From the NCBI GenBank assembly GCA_947475315.1, contig CANJMY010000009.1:1-61517 (forward strand): DNA of 61,517 bases. Reading direction: 5' to 3'. A program made the position numbers and the translations under genes. The notes under the pieces are model-generated. The model saw only the letters and a list, made by a program, of their open reading frames with translations, had not been told where the DNA came from and did no database searches. Shown here piece after piece: positions 47,202 through 56,710 of the stretch. Source of the DNA: Pseudomonadota bacterium (GTDB lineage Bacteria; Myxococcota_A; UBA796; GCA-2862545). Position 1 is the first letter of the stretch, and each line of letters opens with the position of its first letter.

Positions 47202-48281
47202 ATGAAGGGTGCGCGCGGGCGCTTGGCGACCCTCGTGTGGGCGGCCGCGTGCGGTGGCACGTCCGGCGCGCCCGACGCCGACTCAGACGGCGTCCCCGAC
47301 TACGAAGACTGCGCCCCCAACGACGCGAGCCGCTTCCCTGGGAGCGCCGAGGTCTGCGACGGTGTGGACAACGACTGCGACCGCACCGTGGACGACGACC
47401 TGGTCCAGACCTGGTTCGTCGACGTCGACGGCGACGGCCACGGTGACCCCGCCCGCCACACCGACACCTGCAGCCCGGCGCCGGGTCTGGTCACCGTGGG
47501 CGACGACTGCGACGACGTCCAGGCTGATGTCTTCCCCGGCGCGGTCGAGCTGTGCGACGACAAAGACAACGACTGCGCCAACGGGGTGGACGACGTCCGC
47601 TGGGCGACCGACTTCGGCGCAGCGTGGCCCCAGGCGACGGCGACGACCACCGGGGACGCGGCCATCCTGACCGACCCCTCTGACGGGAACGCCTACCTGC
47701 GGATGGTGCGCGCGCAGCCTGATCTGCAAGGCGGCCTCTGGTTCTTGCCGCGGGTGCCGGGCGCGCGCTGGCGCTTGCGCTTCCGCCTGCGGATCTCGGG
47801 CGCGGGGGGCCTCCCGGGCGAGGGCCTCGCGTTCTCTTTCGTGTCGTCGGACGTGGGGCCGGTGATCGGTGGCGGGGGCGCACAGCTCGGAATCTACGGC
47901 GCCAACGTGGACGGCTCGTCGCTCGAATTCGACGTGGGGAGCAACGGCCCCGACGACGCGCCCTCTGGCGCGCCACACCTGGCCTTCCAGCGCATCCGGG
48001 ACGGCGCGCTCGTCGCCGAACGCCCCAACCCGCCGAACATGGAAGAGGGGGTGTGGCACCAGGTCGAGTACCTCCAGGACGGCCCCGCCTTCAGCGTGCG
48101 AATCGACGGCGCGACCGCGTGGGAAGGCACCGTCGCGTTGGACCCGAGCGCGCTCGTGACCATGGGGTTCACGGCCGCAACGTCCCGGTCACGCCGGATG
48201 CAGTTCGCGCTCGACGACATCGAGCTCGCCTGCCCCGACACCCCCGCCGGCGGCGGCCCCACAGACTCCGCGATGCCCTGA
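47202..48281 (+). CDS. Lipoprotein with MopE-type metal motifs and lectin-like domain
   Basis: A 359 aa lipoprotein with a signal ending AAAC. Two putative metal-binding motifs of the MopE kind follow: EVCDGVDNDCD and a second ELCDDKDNDCA, each preceded by a D-x-D-G-D-G-like loop. From about residue 135 to the end is a beta-rich concanavalin-like domain (GLAFSFVSSD, LGIYGANVDG, WHQVEYLQDG, DDIELAC). Such modular proteins are typical of myxobacterial surfaces. The ATG at 47202 has GGAGGGAGG immediately upstream. The ligand is unknown. Confidence 0.8.
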   Translation: MKGARGRLATLVWAAACGGTSGAPDADSDGVPDYEDCAPNDASRFPGSAEVCDGVDNDCDRTVDDDLVQTWFVDVDGDGHGDPARHTDTCSPAPGLVTVGDDCDDVQADVFPGAVELCDDKDNDCANGVDDVRWATDFGAAWPQATATTTGDAAILTDPSDGNAYLRMVRAQPDLQGGLWFLPRVPGARWRLRFRLRISGAGGLPGEGLAFSFVSSDVGPVIGGGGAQLGIYGANVDGSSLEFDVGSNGPDDAPSGAPHLAFQRIRDGALVAERPNPPNMEEGVWHQVEYLQDGPAFSVRIDGATAWEGTVALDPSALVTMGFTAATSRSRRMQFALDDIELACPDTPAGGGPTDSAMP

Positions 48282-48338
48282 CCGCCGACATCTCATCCAG
48301 GGAAGGTGACGATCTGCACCGGATCCGGGAATCACCGC

Positions 48339-48367
48339 TTGACGAAACGTGTCATGGGAACCAATTC
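48339..48367 (+). promoter_or_regulatory. Possible promoter for glutathione peroxidase/HDAC unit
   Basis: TTGACG (48339-48344) is a near-consensus -35; with 17 bp spacing the -10 would be CAATTC (48362-48367), a weak match. It lies 37-65 bp before the peroxidase start. Confidence 0.3.
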
Positions 48368-48403
48368 TTGGTGCTTGGGCCGAGGTGTCGGCCGGGGTGA
48401 CCC

Positions 48404-48964
48404 ATGCGCGCATTCCTGTTCTCGATGATGATGGCGGTCCTGTGCTCCGTGAGCGGCGTCGCGCACGCGGCCCCCGCGGACTGGGGCGCCCTGCACCTCA
48501 CGTCCATCGACGGCGCGGCGGTCGACTCCGCCGCCCTCAAGGGCCACGTCCTCCTGTTCGTCAACGTCGCCAGCTTCTGCGGCTACACCGTGCAGTACTC
48601 GGACCTGGAGGCGCTCTACAAGCAGTACGAGCCGCAGGGCCTAGTGGTGGTGGGCGTGCCCTGCAACCAGTTCGGCTCGCAGGAGCCTGGGTCGGACAAG
48701 GAGATCAAGAATTTCTGCTCCACCCGCTACGGCGTCACCTTCCCCATGCTGAGCAAGCAGGAGGTCAACGGGTCGACTCGCAGCCCGCTCTACTCCTGGT
48801 TGGTGGGCAGCAAGGCCGGGGGGGCGCGGGACATCGGCTGGAACTTCGAGAAGTTCCTGGTCGGGCGCAACGGTGAGGTCGTCGCCCGCTTCCCCAGCCA
48901 CGTCGTCCCGAACGATCCCTCCCTGCGCGCGGCCATCGAATACGCCCTGGCCGCGGGGGCCTGA
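48404..48964 (+). CDS. Periplasmic glutathione peroxidase family protein
   Basis: A 186 aa GPx with a Sec signal peptide (cleavage after AHA), so it acts in the periplasm. The peroxidatic cysteine is C59 in SFCGYT; PCNQFGSQEPG and the WNFEKFL motif (catalytic Trp and Asn) are intact. An extra Cys, C105 in NFCSTRYGVTFPM, lies at the resolving position of thioredoxin-dependent GPx, so the reductant may be a thioredoxin-like protein instead of glutathione. It uses Cys, not selenocysteine. The stop is 4 nt before the HDAC-family gene, so the two are probably one operon. Confidence 0.9.
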   Translation: MRAFLFSMMMAVLCSVSGVAHAAPADWGALHLTSIDGAAVDSAALKGHVLLFVNVASFCGYTVQYSDLEALYKQYEPQGLVVVGVPCNQFGSQEPGSDKEIKNFCSTRYGVTFPMLSKQEVNGSTRSPLYSWLVGSKAGGARDIGWNFEKFLVGRNGEVVARFPSHVVPNDPSLRAAIEYALAAGA

Positions 48965-48968
48965 CGCG

Positions 48969-50798
48969 GTGACCCAAGCCCCCCCGTCGCGCGGGGCCGA
49001 GCTGGCCCGGTGGATTGACCGCGCGCGACGGCGGCTGTGGGGTGGCAGGCCCTTGCCAGTCTGGTACCACCCGCTGTACCGGTTCCCGATCCACGATCTG
49101 CGTGAGACGACGGGCATCGAGCCGCGCCGGGCAGACTTTGCGCTCTGGTCGCTGATCGGCGCGCACAACCGCCACCGGATCGACGTCCACGAGCCGACGC
49201 GGGCACCGTACGAGCTGATGTCGCGCGTGCACACGCCAGCGTACCTGGAGTCGCTGACCCGACCGCGCACGCTGTCGGCCGTCTTCGGGCTGGACCGCGA
49301 CCGCTTCCCGGTGGACGCCGTCCTCGACACCCTGCGCCTGGCGGTCGGCGGCACGCTGGAGGCGGCACGCCACGCCCTGGACCACGGCGGCCCCACGCTC
49401 AACCTGCTCGGGGGCTTTCATCACGCCATGCCGGACCGCGGGCATGGCTTCTGCGCGATCAACGACATCGCGATCGCCATCTCCGTGCTGCGGTCGAAGG
49501 GCTTCAAGGGGCGCGTGGTGGTGATCGATCTGGACGCGCACCCGCCCGACGGCACCGCCGCCTGCCTGGCCGCCGATCCGAGCGCCTGGATCGGCTCGAT
49601 CTCCGGGTCGGACTGGGGGCCGCTCCCCACCGTGGACGAGACATGCATCCCGGGCGCCGACGACACCCAATACCTGGCCGCGCTGGACGCCCTGCTCGCC
49701 CGCGCGCCCAAGCCCGACCTGACCTTTGTCATCGCCGGCGGCGACGTGATGCGCGGCGACCGCCTCGGCCTGCTCTCGCTCACGGCCAACGGCGTGGGCG
49801 ACCGCGACCAACGCGTCGCGACCTGGCTTCGCGGCTCACCGTCGGTCTGGCTGCCCGGCGGTGGCTACCAGGACGACGCGTGGCGCCTGCTCGCGTCGAC
49901 CGCGTGCGTGTTGATCGGACCCGGCGCGCGGCCCGTACCCGCCGCGCTGGACCCTGTGCAGGTGCGCTTCGAGTGGGTGTCGCGCGGCCTGAACCCCGAG
50001 GCGCTGACCGGGCGTGACGAAGACGCGTTCATCACGCCCGACGAGATGGACGCGATGTTCGGCGGCGATCACGGCCCTCCGCGACTGCTCGGCTACTACA
50101 ACACCCAGGGGATCGAGGTCGCGCTCGAGTCCTACGGCATCCTCGGGCACCTTCGGCGCCTAGGCTACGATCGGTTCGAGATCGATCTGGACCACAGCGA
50201 GGCCGGCGACCGCGCCCGCTTGACCGGCGAAGCCCAGGGGCGTCGGCACCTGCTCTGGGAGCTGGTGCTGGCCTTCGAGCGGCTGGAGTCCGAGAACGTG
50301 CTGGCCCTCCAGTGGATGACGCTGCGACACCCGATCGCCGCGTTCCCGCCGGACCGGATGCCGCTCCCCGGCCAGGACGTGCCGGGGCTCGGCATGGGCG
50401 AGGAGGCGCTCCACCTGGTGCTGCGCATCGCGGAGCGCCTGGACCTGGCGGGCGTGCTGTACCGCCCCGCGTGGCTGCACACCGCAGCGTTCGCGCGGCG
50501 GTCGTTCCGCTTCGTGGACCCGGCCGAGCAAGGGCGCTTCGACGCGCTCATGCGCGACATCGGCGGGATGGGCCTCCTTGAAGCCTCCCGGGCGGTGGCG
50601 GCGGGCCGAGTTCGACAAGACGGCGCCCCGTGGGCGTGGCCCGCGGCGGCGATGATCTTGTGGCGCTCACCCCACCCGGAGACCGAGCACGAGGAGGCCC
50701 TCCGTCACGCGACGATGACGGAGACCCACTTCACCGTGGACCCGGAGGCCACACCGGCGCCGGTCGCCCCGCCGTTGACGGTTCCCCGGCCGATCTGA
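48969..50798 (+). CDS. Histone-deacetylase-family enzyme with unknown C-terminal half
   Basis: A 609 aa cytosolic protein. Residues about 25-310 are a class of arginase/HDAC fold: H151-H152 in GGFHHAMPD, D189 and H191 in IDLDAH, D259 in AGGDV (the three zinc ligands), and GGGY (Y300), the transition-state Tyr. All catalytic parts are therefore present, giving a predicted deacetylase of N-acetyl-lysine or acetylpolyamine type. Residues about 320-609 form an extra domain with ESYGILGHLRRLGYDRFEIDLD, MPLPGQDVPGLG and WLHTAAFARRSFRFVDP that I cannot name. The GTG at 48969 is four nt after the GPx stop, though no strong Shine-Dalgarno is seen. Confidence 0.87.
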   Translation: MTQAPPSRGAELARWIDRARRRLWGGRPLPVWYHPLYRFPIHDLRETTGIEPRRADFALWSLIGAHNRHRIDVHEPTRAPYELMSRVHTPAYLESLTRPRTLSAVFGLDRDRFPVDAVLDTLRLAVGGTLEAARHALDHGGPTLNLLGGFHHAMPDRGHGFCAINDIAIAISVLRSKGFKGRVVVIDLDAHPPDGTAACLAADPSAWIGSISGSDWGPLPTVDETCIPGADDTQYLAALDALLARAPKPDLTFVIAGGDVMRGDRLGLLSLTANGVGDRDQRVATWLRGSPSVWLPGGGYQDDAWRLLASTACVLIGPGARPVPAALDPVQVRFEWVSRGLNPEALTGRDEDAFITPDEMDAMFGGDHGPPRLLGYYNTQGIEVALESYGILGHLRRLGYDRFEIDLDHSEAGDRARLTGEAQGRRHLLWELVLAFERLESENVLALQWMTLRHPIAAFPPDRMPLPGQDVPGLGMGEEALHLVLRIAERLDLAGVLYRPAWLHTAAFARRSFRFVDPAEQGRFDALMRDIGGMGLLEASRAVAAGRVRQDGAPWAWPAAAMILWRSPHPETEHEEALRHATMTETHFTVDPEATPAPVAPPLTVPRPI

Positions 50799-50805
50799 CG
50801 GCGGA

Positions 50806-51270
50806 CTACTCGTCACCGTCGTCCTCGTCCTCGTGGTCGTCGCCGCCCTCGCGGCCATGGCCGCGCTGCTCTGCGCGGAGCGCGCGCAGCTTGGTGCGCT
50901 GATCGGGCGTGAGGAGCGCGTCGACGTCGGCCTCGGCGTGCAGGCGGACCACCGCCACGTCGGCCCGGAGGTCGGCGAGCTGGCGGATGAGCTTCTCCAT
51001 CTTCTTGAGGTCGGGGCGCTCGGCGTCGTGCTCGGCCTTGAGGTCACGCCCCGCCTGGCGGGCGTCGGACAGGATCGCCTTGGCCTTGGCCTCGGCGCCG
51101 TCAAGGATCGCCTCGACCTTGCCGCGCGTCGCGTCGTCCAGGCCCAGCTCCTGCGCGATATGCGCGGCCATCGCGCCGCCGTCGTGCGGGCCGTGGCGAC
51201 CTTCACCGGCCACCGCCGACCCCGACATGCCCAGCACCAACACCACGCCTGCCAACCACTTCGACGTCAT
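50806..51270 (-). CDS. Spy/CpxP-like periplasmic protein
   Basis: A 154 aa protein with a signal peptide (cleavage after AVA) and an all-helical, highly charged mature chain containing ADVDALLTPDQRTKLRAL, an LTxxQ-type motif found in Spy, CpxP and CnrX-like proteins. A Glu/Asp/His-rich tail (DDHEDEDDGDE) and an N-terminal GRHGPHDGG could bind metal. These proteins work as periplasmic chaperones or metal/envelope-stress sensors. No two-component pair lies next to it. The ATG has GGAG five nt upstream. Convergent with the HDAC gene (8 bp). Confidence 0.75.
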   Translation of the reverse strand: MTSKWLAGVVLVLGMSGSAVAGEGRHGPHDGGAMAAHIAQELGLDDATRGKVEAILDGAEAKAKAILSDARQAGRDLKAEHDAERPDLKKMEKLIRQLADLRADVAVVRLHAEADVDALLTPDQRTKLRALRAEQRGHGREGGDDHEDEDDGDE

Positions 51271-51353
51271 GGGGACTCCGTGTCCAGCGCCCGGATGGGC
51301 TGCGCGAAGCCTAATCCACCCCGGCCGCGGAGGACCGGTCCCGAACAAATCGT

Positions 51354-53138
51354 TCAGGCCGCAGACACCACGCGACGCAGCGCCGCCAGGAGCCCGGAGC
51401 GACGAACGGCCCGACGGGGCAATGACGCCTCCACCGCGCCCGGGGGGGCGACGATCCGAACGCCCTTCCGGGCGCGGGTGATCGCCGTGTAGAGCAGCTC
51501 GCGCGTGACCAGCGGGTGCCCGGCGTCCGGCAGGACGATCAGGACACGGTCGAACTCGCTGCCCTGGCTCTTGTGGACGGTGGTGGCCCACGCGGTCTCA
51601 TGCGCGGGCAGGCGCGCGGGCGCGAGCATCCGCACGCCGCTCGGCCCGCCGTCCTTGCCCGCCTCGGGGAAGAACACGCGACGCGCGCCGTCCTCGTCCA
51701 GCCCGACGATGCCGACATCACCGTTGAACAGGCGCGCGCCGTAGTCGTTCTCGGTGACCAGGATGGGTCGGCCCACGTAGAAGACGTCGTCGAGCCGGAG
51801 CTGGCCCGCGCGCTCCAGGGCGTGCTCGATCGCCGAGTTCATGGCGACCACGCCGCCCGGGCCCGCGCGCAGCGCGCAGAGCACCCGGTAGCGGTCAAAC
51901 GCGTCCAGCCGCGCCGCGACATCCGACTCGGACAGGTAGGCCGTGTAGCCTTCGACCGCGCGGGCCAGCACGGCGGCGTCACGGTCGGGCCGAGCCGGCG
52001 CGGCGATCCACGCGGCGTCGGGGTCTGCGCCCAGCCACAGCGCGCCGACGTCGCCCGCGTGCACCGCCTTGGCGAGCCGACCGACCGCCGAATCCTCGCC
52101 GTAGCGACGCGACCCGACGAGGTGAACGACGCCGTCGAGGATGGCGCCGGGCAGATCCGACGACGTGAGGTCCGACAGCACCGCGCCCGCGCCGACGGCC
52201 GCGAGCTGATCCGGGTCACCCAAGAGGATCAGGCGCGCGCCCGGCTTCACGGCGTCCAGCACCCGCGCCATCAAGGGCAGATCGACCATGGACACCTCAT
52301 CCAGCACGACCACGTCCGCCGCCCACGGGCGCTCGGCGTCGTGCTGCGGGCGGGTCAGCCAGCGGCCGGACCTCCCCAGCGCCCGGTGCACGGTGGACGC
52401 GACGGTGGGCAGCGACGCGCGCACGTCCGCTTCCCGAGTGGGCGCGAGCGCGACGCTGCTCACCTGCTTGCGCATGGCGTCCGCCAGACGCGCCGCCGCC
52501 TTGCCGGTGGGCGCCAACAGCAGCACCCGGGGCGGATCTCCGCCGGCGGCCACCGCTTGCTCGGCGAGCACCGCAAGCAGGCGCACCACGGTGGTGGTCT
52601 TGCCGGTGCCCGGTCCGCCCGCGAGCACGGTCAGCGCCCGCGCCGACGCGGAGCGCACCGCAGCCTCTTGCAGCTGGTTGGCCCACCCGCCCGCGAACAA
52701 GCGCTCGACCGACGCGTCCAGCACGCCATGGTCGACCGGCCGAACCGACGACGACGCCACCCGCACGAGCGCCTCAGCTAGGCGACGCTCGTGGTGGTCG
52801 TAGCGAGCCAGCCACACGCGACGGTCGCGCAGCACCAGCGGCGTGTCCACGCTGCCGTCGGACACCAGCGGCGACGCTTGGAGCGCCGCCACCCACGCGT
52901 CCACGTCTTGCGCCGGGAGCAGGGCCGGGTCCGCGTCCTGCGGCAGCAGCGGGCCGTCCAGATCCAGGCAGGTGTGCCCGTCCGACAGCGCGCAGCTGGC
53001 CAGCGCCGCAGCCAGGGCGACCCACGGCGCGTACACCGGGTCCAGGCGCGCGCACATCCGGGCCAGCTCGTGGTCGAGCGGCGACAGCACGTCCGCGGCG
53101 TGCAGCGCGTGCACCAGCGTCAGCGAGGTGTCGCTCAT
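51354..53138 (-). CDS. recD: RecBCD helicase subunit RecD
   Basis: A 594 aa superfamily 1B 5'-to-3' helicase. Walker A is GGPGTGKTTT (K180), Walker B LDEVSMVD, then GDPDQLAAV and the C-terminal TTVHKSQGSEFDRV and YTAITRARKGV motifs; the N-terminal 150 residues are the usual RecD-specific domain. It is the fast motor of RecBCD and regulates loading of RecA. The ATG lies in the recB stop (ATGA), the third gene of a fully overlapping recC-recB-recD operon. Confidence 0.94.
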   Translation of the reverse strand: MSDTSLTLVHALHAADVLSPLDHELARMCARLDPVYAPWVALAAALASCALSDGHTCLDLDGPLLPQDADPALLPAQDVDAWVAALQASPLVSDGSVDTPLVLRDRRVWLARYDHHERRLAEALVRVASSSVRPVDHGVLDASVERLFAGGWANQLQEAAVRSASARALTVLAGGPGTGKTTTVVRLLAVLAEQAVAAGGDPPRVLLLAPTGKAAARLADAMRKQVSSVALAPTREADVRASLPTVASTVHRALGRSGRWLTRPQHDAERPWAADVVVLDEVSMVDLPLMARVLDAVKPGARLILLGDPDQLAAVGAGAVLSDLTSSDLPGAILDGVVHLVGSRRYGEDSAVGRLAKAVHAGDVGALWLGADPDAAWIAAPARPDRDAAVLARAVEGYTAYLSESDVAARLDAFDRYRVLCALRAGPGGVVAMNSAIEHALERAGQLRLDDVFYVGRPILVTENDYGARLFNGDVGIVGLDEDGARRVFFPEAGKDGGPSGVRMLAPARLPAHETAWATTVHKSQGSEFDRVLIVLPDAGHPLVTRELLYTAITRARKGVRIVAPPGAVEASLPRRAVRRSGLLAALRRVVSAA

Positions 53139-56100
53139 GAGTCCATCCCCAGGAGCGCGGCGTCGAGCGCGCGGATCATCTCGCTCGACGGCCGGTCGAC
53201 GAACACACCACGCGTCGCCCCCGTCTCCGGCGTGCAGCCGCGCACGAACAGGTAGCGGACGCCACCGAACTGCGTGTCCCAGTCGAAGCCGCGCACGCGT
53301 GTGCGAAGGAAGCGCGCCAGCGCCACCGCGTACAGGTGGTACTGCAGCACGTAGTCGCCGCCGATCATCGCGCGGTCCACCGACGCCGGGCCGTAGTCGT
53401 CCAGGGCGTCGCCCAGGTGGTTGGTCTTGTAGTCGACCAGCCACCAGCGGCCGTCGTGCCGGAAGGCAAGATCGACAAAGCCCTTGAGCGCGCCGTGCAG
53501 CGGGTGGAACGCCAGCGCGCGCATCCGCTGCGACACCGGACCCGCCAAGTGCGGCGGCAGGTGGCGCTCGAACACGTCCGCCAGGCGCCCGGCCGTGAAC
53601 GGCGACAGGGCCACGCCGGCGGGCAGGGTGAAGTCCAGCTCGTCCAGGCGCTCCTGCCGCGCGACGTCCGCCAGGCGCGGCGCGCCGTCGCCCAGCGGCG
53701 TGCCGCACAGCTCGGTCACGGACCGGAGCACGGCCGCGTGCTGCTCAGGCACCGTGAAGCCATGCTCGGTCAGCACAGACACCACCTGCGCGCGGGCCTC
53801 GTCAGTGTCCGTCGCGCCAAAGTCCAGGTGCTCCAGCACCGCGTGGTAGGCCGTGCCGGACCGCGCGCCCTTGGGGAACGGCGCCAGCGCCAGCGTGGAC
53901 GGCCCGATGCGCGGCACGACCACCGCGACGGCGTCGACGTCGTGCGGGGTGTCGTGCGACGCGCCCTGCGTGAGGCTGCTGAAGGAAGCGATGCGCACGT
54001 CGGGCGCGAAGCGGCGCGTCACCACCAGCGGATCCGTAGGCGTAGGCGCCTGACCGCGCGGCACATGCAGGCGGTCATCGGGCTCCTCGGCCCAGGTGGC
54101 GTCGATGGCTCCGCCGGTGGCCGCGCCCAGCTCCACGAGGTGCCCGAACATCTGTCGGTCGTTGAGCTTGGCCACCACCTCCGACTCCGCCCCCGGTGGG
54201 CCGGGCAGCGGGTGGAGCAGGCGCGCGAGCGGGCTCTCCCCCACCTTCCAGAACGGCCCCCACATCACCACGCACAGGTGCTTGGCGCGGGTGAGCGCGA
54301 CGTAGGCCAGACGGAGCCGATCCGCGCGCGCCTCGGCGTGCCACAGCGCCTCGTGCTGCGGGTGCGACTCAGGGTGGAGCTGCATCGAGAGCTTGCCGTC
54401 CGCCGGGTCGTGGAAGAGCGGGAAGCCGGTGTTGTACTCCTTGGACCAGAGATACGGCAGATAGACCACCGGGTACTCAAGGCCCTTGCTGGCGTGCATG
54501 GTGATGATCTGCACGGCGCGCGCGTCGGACTCCAGGCGCACCAGATCCGGCGCGTCCTCACCGCGACGACGGGTGCGCTGACGGCGCAGCCACGCCACAC
54601 ACGCGAGCGGCTGCAGGCCGTCTCGACGCGACGCCGCGTGCACCAGCTCCGCCAGGTGGCGGAGGTTGGTCATCACGCGCTCGCCGCCGGGGCGGACGAT
54701 CACGCGCGACAACGCCTCGACCTCGACCACGACCGTCTGGAACATGCGCATGAAGCCGCGCGCCTCCCAGATGTCGCGCCAGCGACGGAACTGGGCGAGG
54801 CGGTCTTGCAGCGCAGCCTCGTCGTCCTCCAGGTGGGCGATGTCCTGCGCGGACGCGCCGAGCAGCGGCGTCACGAGCGCCGCGCGCACACGGCCCAAGT
54901 CCGTGGGCTCAGCCACGCCCTCCAGCAGCGCGATCAGGTCGTTCGCCTCGGTCGACTCGTAGACGCTGGCCTGACCGTAGCGCACGGCCGGGACGCGACG
55001 GCGGACGAGCGCGGCCTGCACGGCTTCCGCGCGCTTGTGCGTGTCGACCAGCACGGCGATGTCGCCCGGCTCGACCGGCGTGCCCGAGATCAGCGTGTCG
55101 CTCGCGAGGAGGCGCACGATGTCGCTCGCGACGATGTCCGGGATGTCCCCGCTGTCCGCCTGGTAGGCGTTCCACGCGTCGCCGCCGCGCGAGCGGTGCA
55201 CCTGAAAGCGCAGCGGCGCCACGGGCTGGCCATCGACGGTGAGCCGGGGCGCGGCGTGACGCGCGTTCACCGGCGTGTAGGAGATGCGGCGCTCACCGAA
55301 CGGGTCTGGACCGAGCTGGAAGATGTGGTTGACCGCGCCCACCAGCGCGCCGTCGGAGCGATGGTTGGTGTCGAGGTTCCACTGGGCGCCGGCGGGGACC
55401 TCGTCGCGCGCGTCGAGGTACGCGTGCAGGTCCGCGCCACGGAACGCGTAGATCGCCTGCTTGGGGTCGCCGATCAGGTAGAGCCGCGGCACGGGCGCGT
55501 GCTCGTACATGCGGTGGAAGACCACGTACTGGGCCGGGTCGGTGTCCTGGAACTCGTCGACCAGCGCGGCCGGGAACCGGTCCCGCAGCGCGGTGGCCAG
55601 CGCCTCGCCGTGCGGAGACGTGAGCGTGCGGACCAGATCGCCGATCAGGTCGTCGAAGAAGCGCGCGTTGCGGTTGGACGCGAGCAGCGCGTGGAGCGCC
55701 GGACGCGCGTCACGCACCAGCGCCAGGCACAAGCGAACCCGCTCCAGCTCAAACGCGTTCCGGGCGGCGCTCCACGCGTCCGCCAGGTGGCCGAGCGCGT
55801 CCAGGACGGGGTGTGAGGGCGCGCCACCGCCCGCGTCGATCGCCGACTTCTTTATGCGCGTGATCAGCGTGGCGGGCGCGCAAAACGTGAGCGCCTCAGG
55901 GAAGCCCTTCACGCCAAACGGCACGCCAGGGGACTCAAAGCCGCTGCGCAGCGCACGCTCGTGCTTGTCCACCGAGCGCGAGCCGTAGGAGCCCTTGTCG
56001 AGGTGCGGCGACGTGCGGATCGCGGTCATGGCGGCTGCGCCACCCGCGCGCCACGCCCGCTGCGCCGCGAGGTACGCGGTGCGGAGCACCTCACCTTCGT

Positions 56101-56710
56101 CGGAGAGCGCGGAGTCGACTGACGGAGGCAAGAAGGTGACCGGCGACGCGCGCAGCGACGTGCTGACCAGCCGGGTCACGTCGTCGAGCGAGAGCTGCTC
56201 CGACAGCCACGCGAGGAAGGTGCGGTCGGCCTGCCAGGTGGCGTTGGTCCACTGGTCCTGCGCCACGCGGCGGTAGTACGGGCCGGCGTCCTCGACCAGC
56301 TCCAGGTCAAAGCCCGACGCGCTCTCGAACGCGCTGTCGCGAAGCGCGCGCTGACAGAAGCCGTGGATCGTGGAGATGGCGGCCAGATCGAAGTCTTCGA
56401 TCGCGGCGCGCAGGCGGTCGCGCGCCTCCTCCGCAGGCCAGGAGCGCGCGAGCGCGTCCATCACCGGATCGACCTCTTCCCCGCCCACCGCCTTGAGCGC
56501 CTCTTGGAGCCGCTGACGGATCCGGTCGCGAAGCTCCGCCGTGGCCGCGCGGGTGAACGTGACGACGAGGATGCCGTCCACGCGCAGCGCGGCCTCGACC
56601 ACCAGCCGCACAAAGAGCGTGGTGATGGTCCACGTCTTGCCGGTGCCGGCGCTGGCCTCGATGAGGTGACGCCCGACGAGCGGGACATGCGCGGGATCAA
56701 GCGACCTCAC
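53135..56710 (-). CDS. recB: RecBCD helicase-nuclease subunit RecB
   Basis: A 1191 aa UvrD-like helicase with a C-terminal nuclease. Seen are EASAGTGKT (K25), TFTRAATAELRDRIR, ISTIHGFCQRAL, the VDEFQDTDPAQY box, GDPKQAIYAFRGAD, ITMHASKGLEYPVV and RLAYVALTRAKHLCV. The nuclease domain has GFVDLAFRHDG and LVDYKTNHLG with the catalytic Asp and Lys, so nuclease activity should be intact. It is fully typical of Escherichia coli RecB (1180 aa). The GTG at 56710 overlaps the recC stop (GTGA). Confidence 0.96.
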   Translation of the reverse strand: MRSLDPAHVPLVGRHLIEASAGTGKTWTITTLFVRLVVEAALRVDGILVVTFTRAATAELRDRIRQRLQEALKAVGGEEVDPVMDALARSWPAEEARDRLRAAIEDFDLAAISTIHGFCQRALRDSAFESASGFDLELVEDAGPYYRRVAQDQWTNATWQADRTFLAWLSEQLSLDDVTRLVSTSLRASPVTFLPPSVDSALSDEGEVLRTAYLAAQRAWRAGGAAAMTAIRTSPHLDKGSYGSRSVDKHERALRSGFESPGVPFGVKGFPEALTFCAPATLITRIKKSAIDAGGGAPSHPVLDALGHLADAWSAARNAFELERVRLCLALVRDARPALHALLASNRNARFFDDLIGDLVRTLTSPHGEALATALRDRFPAALVDEFQDTDPAQYVVFHRMYEHAPVPRLYLIGDPKQAIYAFRGADLHAYLDARDEVPAGAQWNLDTNHRSDGALVGAVNHIFQLGPDPFGERRISYTPVNARHAAPRLTVDGQPVAPLRFQVHRSRGGDAWNAYQADSGDIPDIVASDIVRLLASDTLISGTPVEPGDIAVLVDTHKRAEAVQAALVRRRVPAVRYGQASVYESTEANDLIALLEGVAEPTDLGRVRAALVTPLLGASAQDIAHLEDDEAALQDRLAQFRRWRDIWEARGFMRMFQTVVVEVEALSRVIVRPGGERVMTNLRHLAELVHAASRRDGLQPLACVAWLRRQRTRRRGEDAPDLVRLESDARAVQIITMHASKGLEYPVVYLPYLWSKEYNTGFPLFHDPADGKLSMQLHPESHPQHEALWHAEARADRLRLAYVALTRAKHLCVVMWGPFWKVGESPLARLLHPLPGPPGAESEVVAKLNDRQMFGHLVELGAATGGAIDATWAEEPDDRLHVPRGQAPTPTDPLVVTRRFAPDVRIASFSSLTQGASHDTPHDVDAVAVVVPRIGPSTLALAPFPKGARSGTAYHAVLEHLDFGATDTDEARAQVVSVLTEHGFTVPEQHAAVLRSVTELCGTPLGDGAPRLADVARQERLDELDFTLPAGVALSPFTAGRLADVFERHLPPHLAGPVSQRMRALAFHPLHGALKGFVDLAFRHDGRWWLVDYKTNHLGDALDDYGPASVDRAMIGGDYVLQYHLYAVALARFLRTRVRGFDWDTQFGGVRYLFVRGCTPETGATRGVFVDRPSSEMIRALDAALLGMDS

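Noticed and set aside
48404..48964. Selenocysteine glutathione peroxidase
   Set aside because: The catalytic position is a normal TGC Cys codon, with no in-frame TGA.
53336..55816. An 826-codon plus-strand frame opposite recB
   Set aside because: RecB motifs on the minus strand are unambiguous; the antisense product is low complexity.
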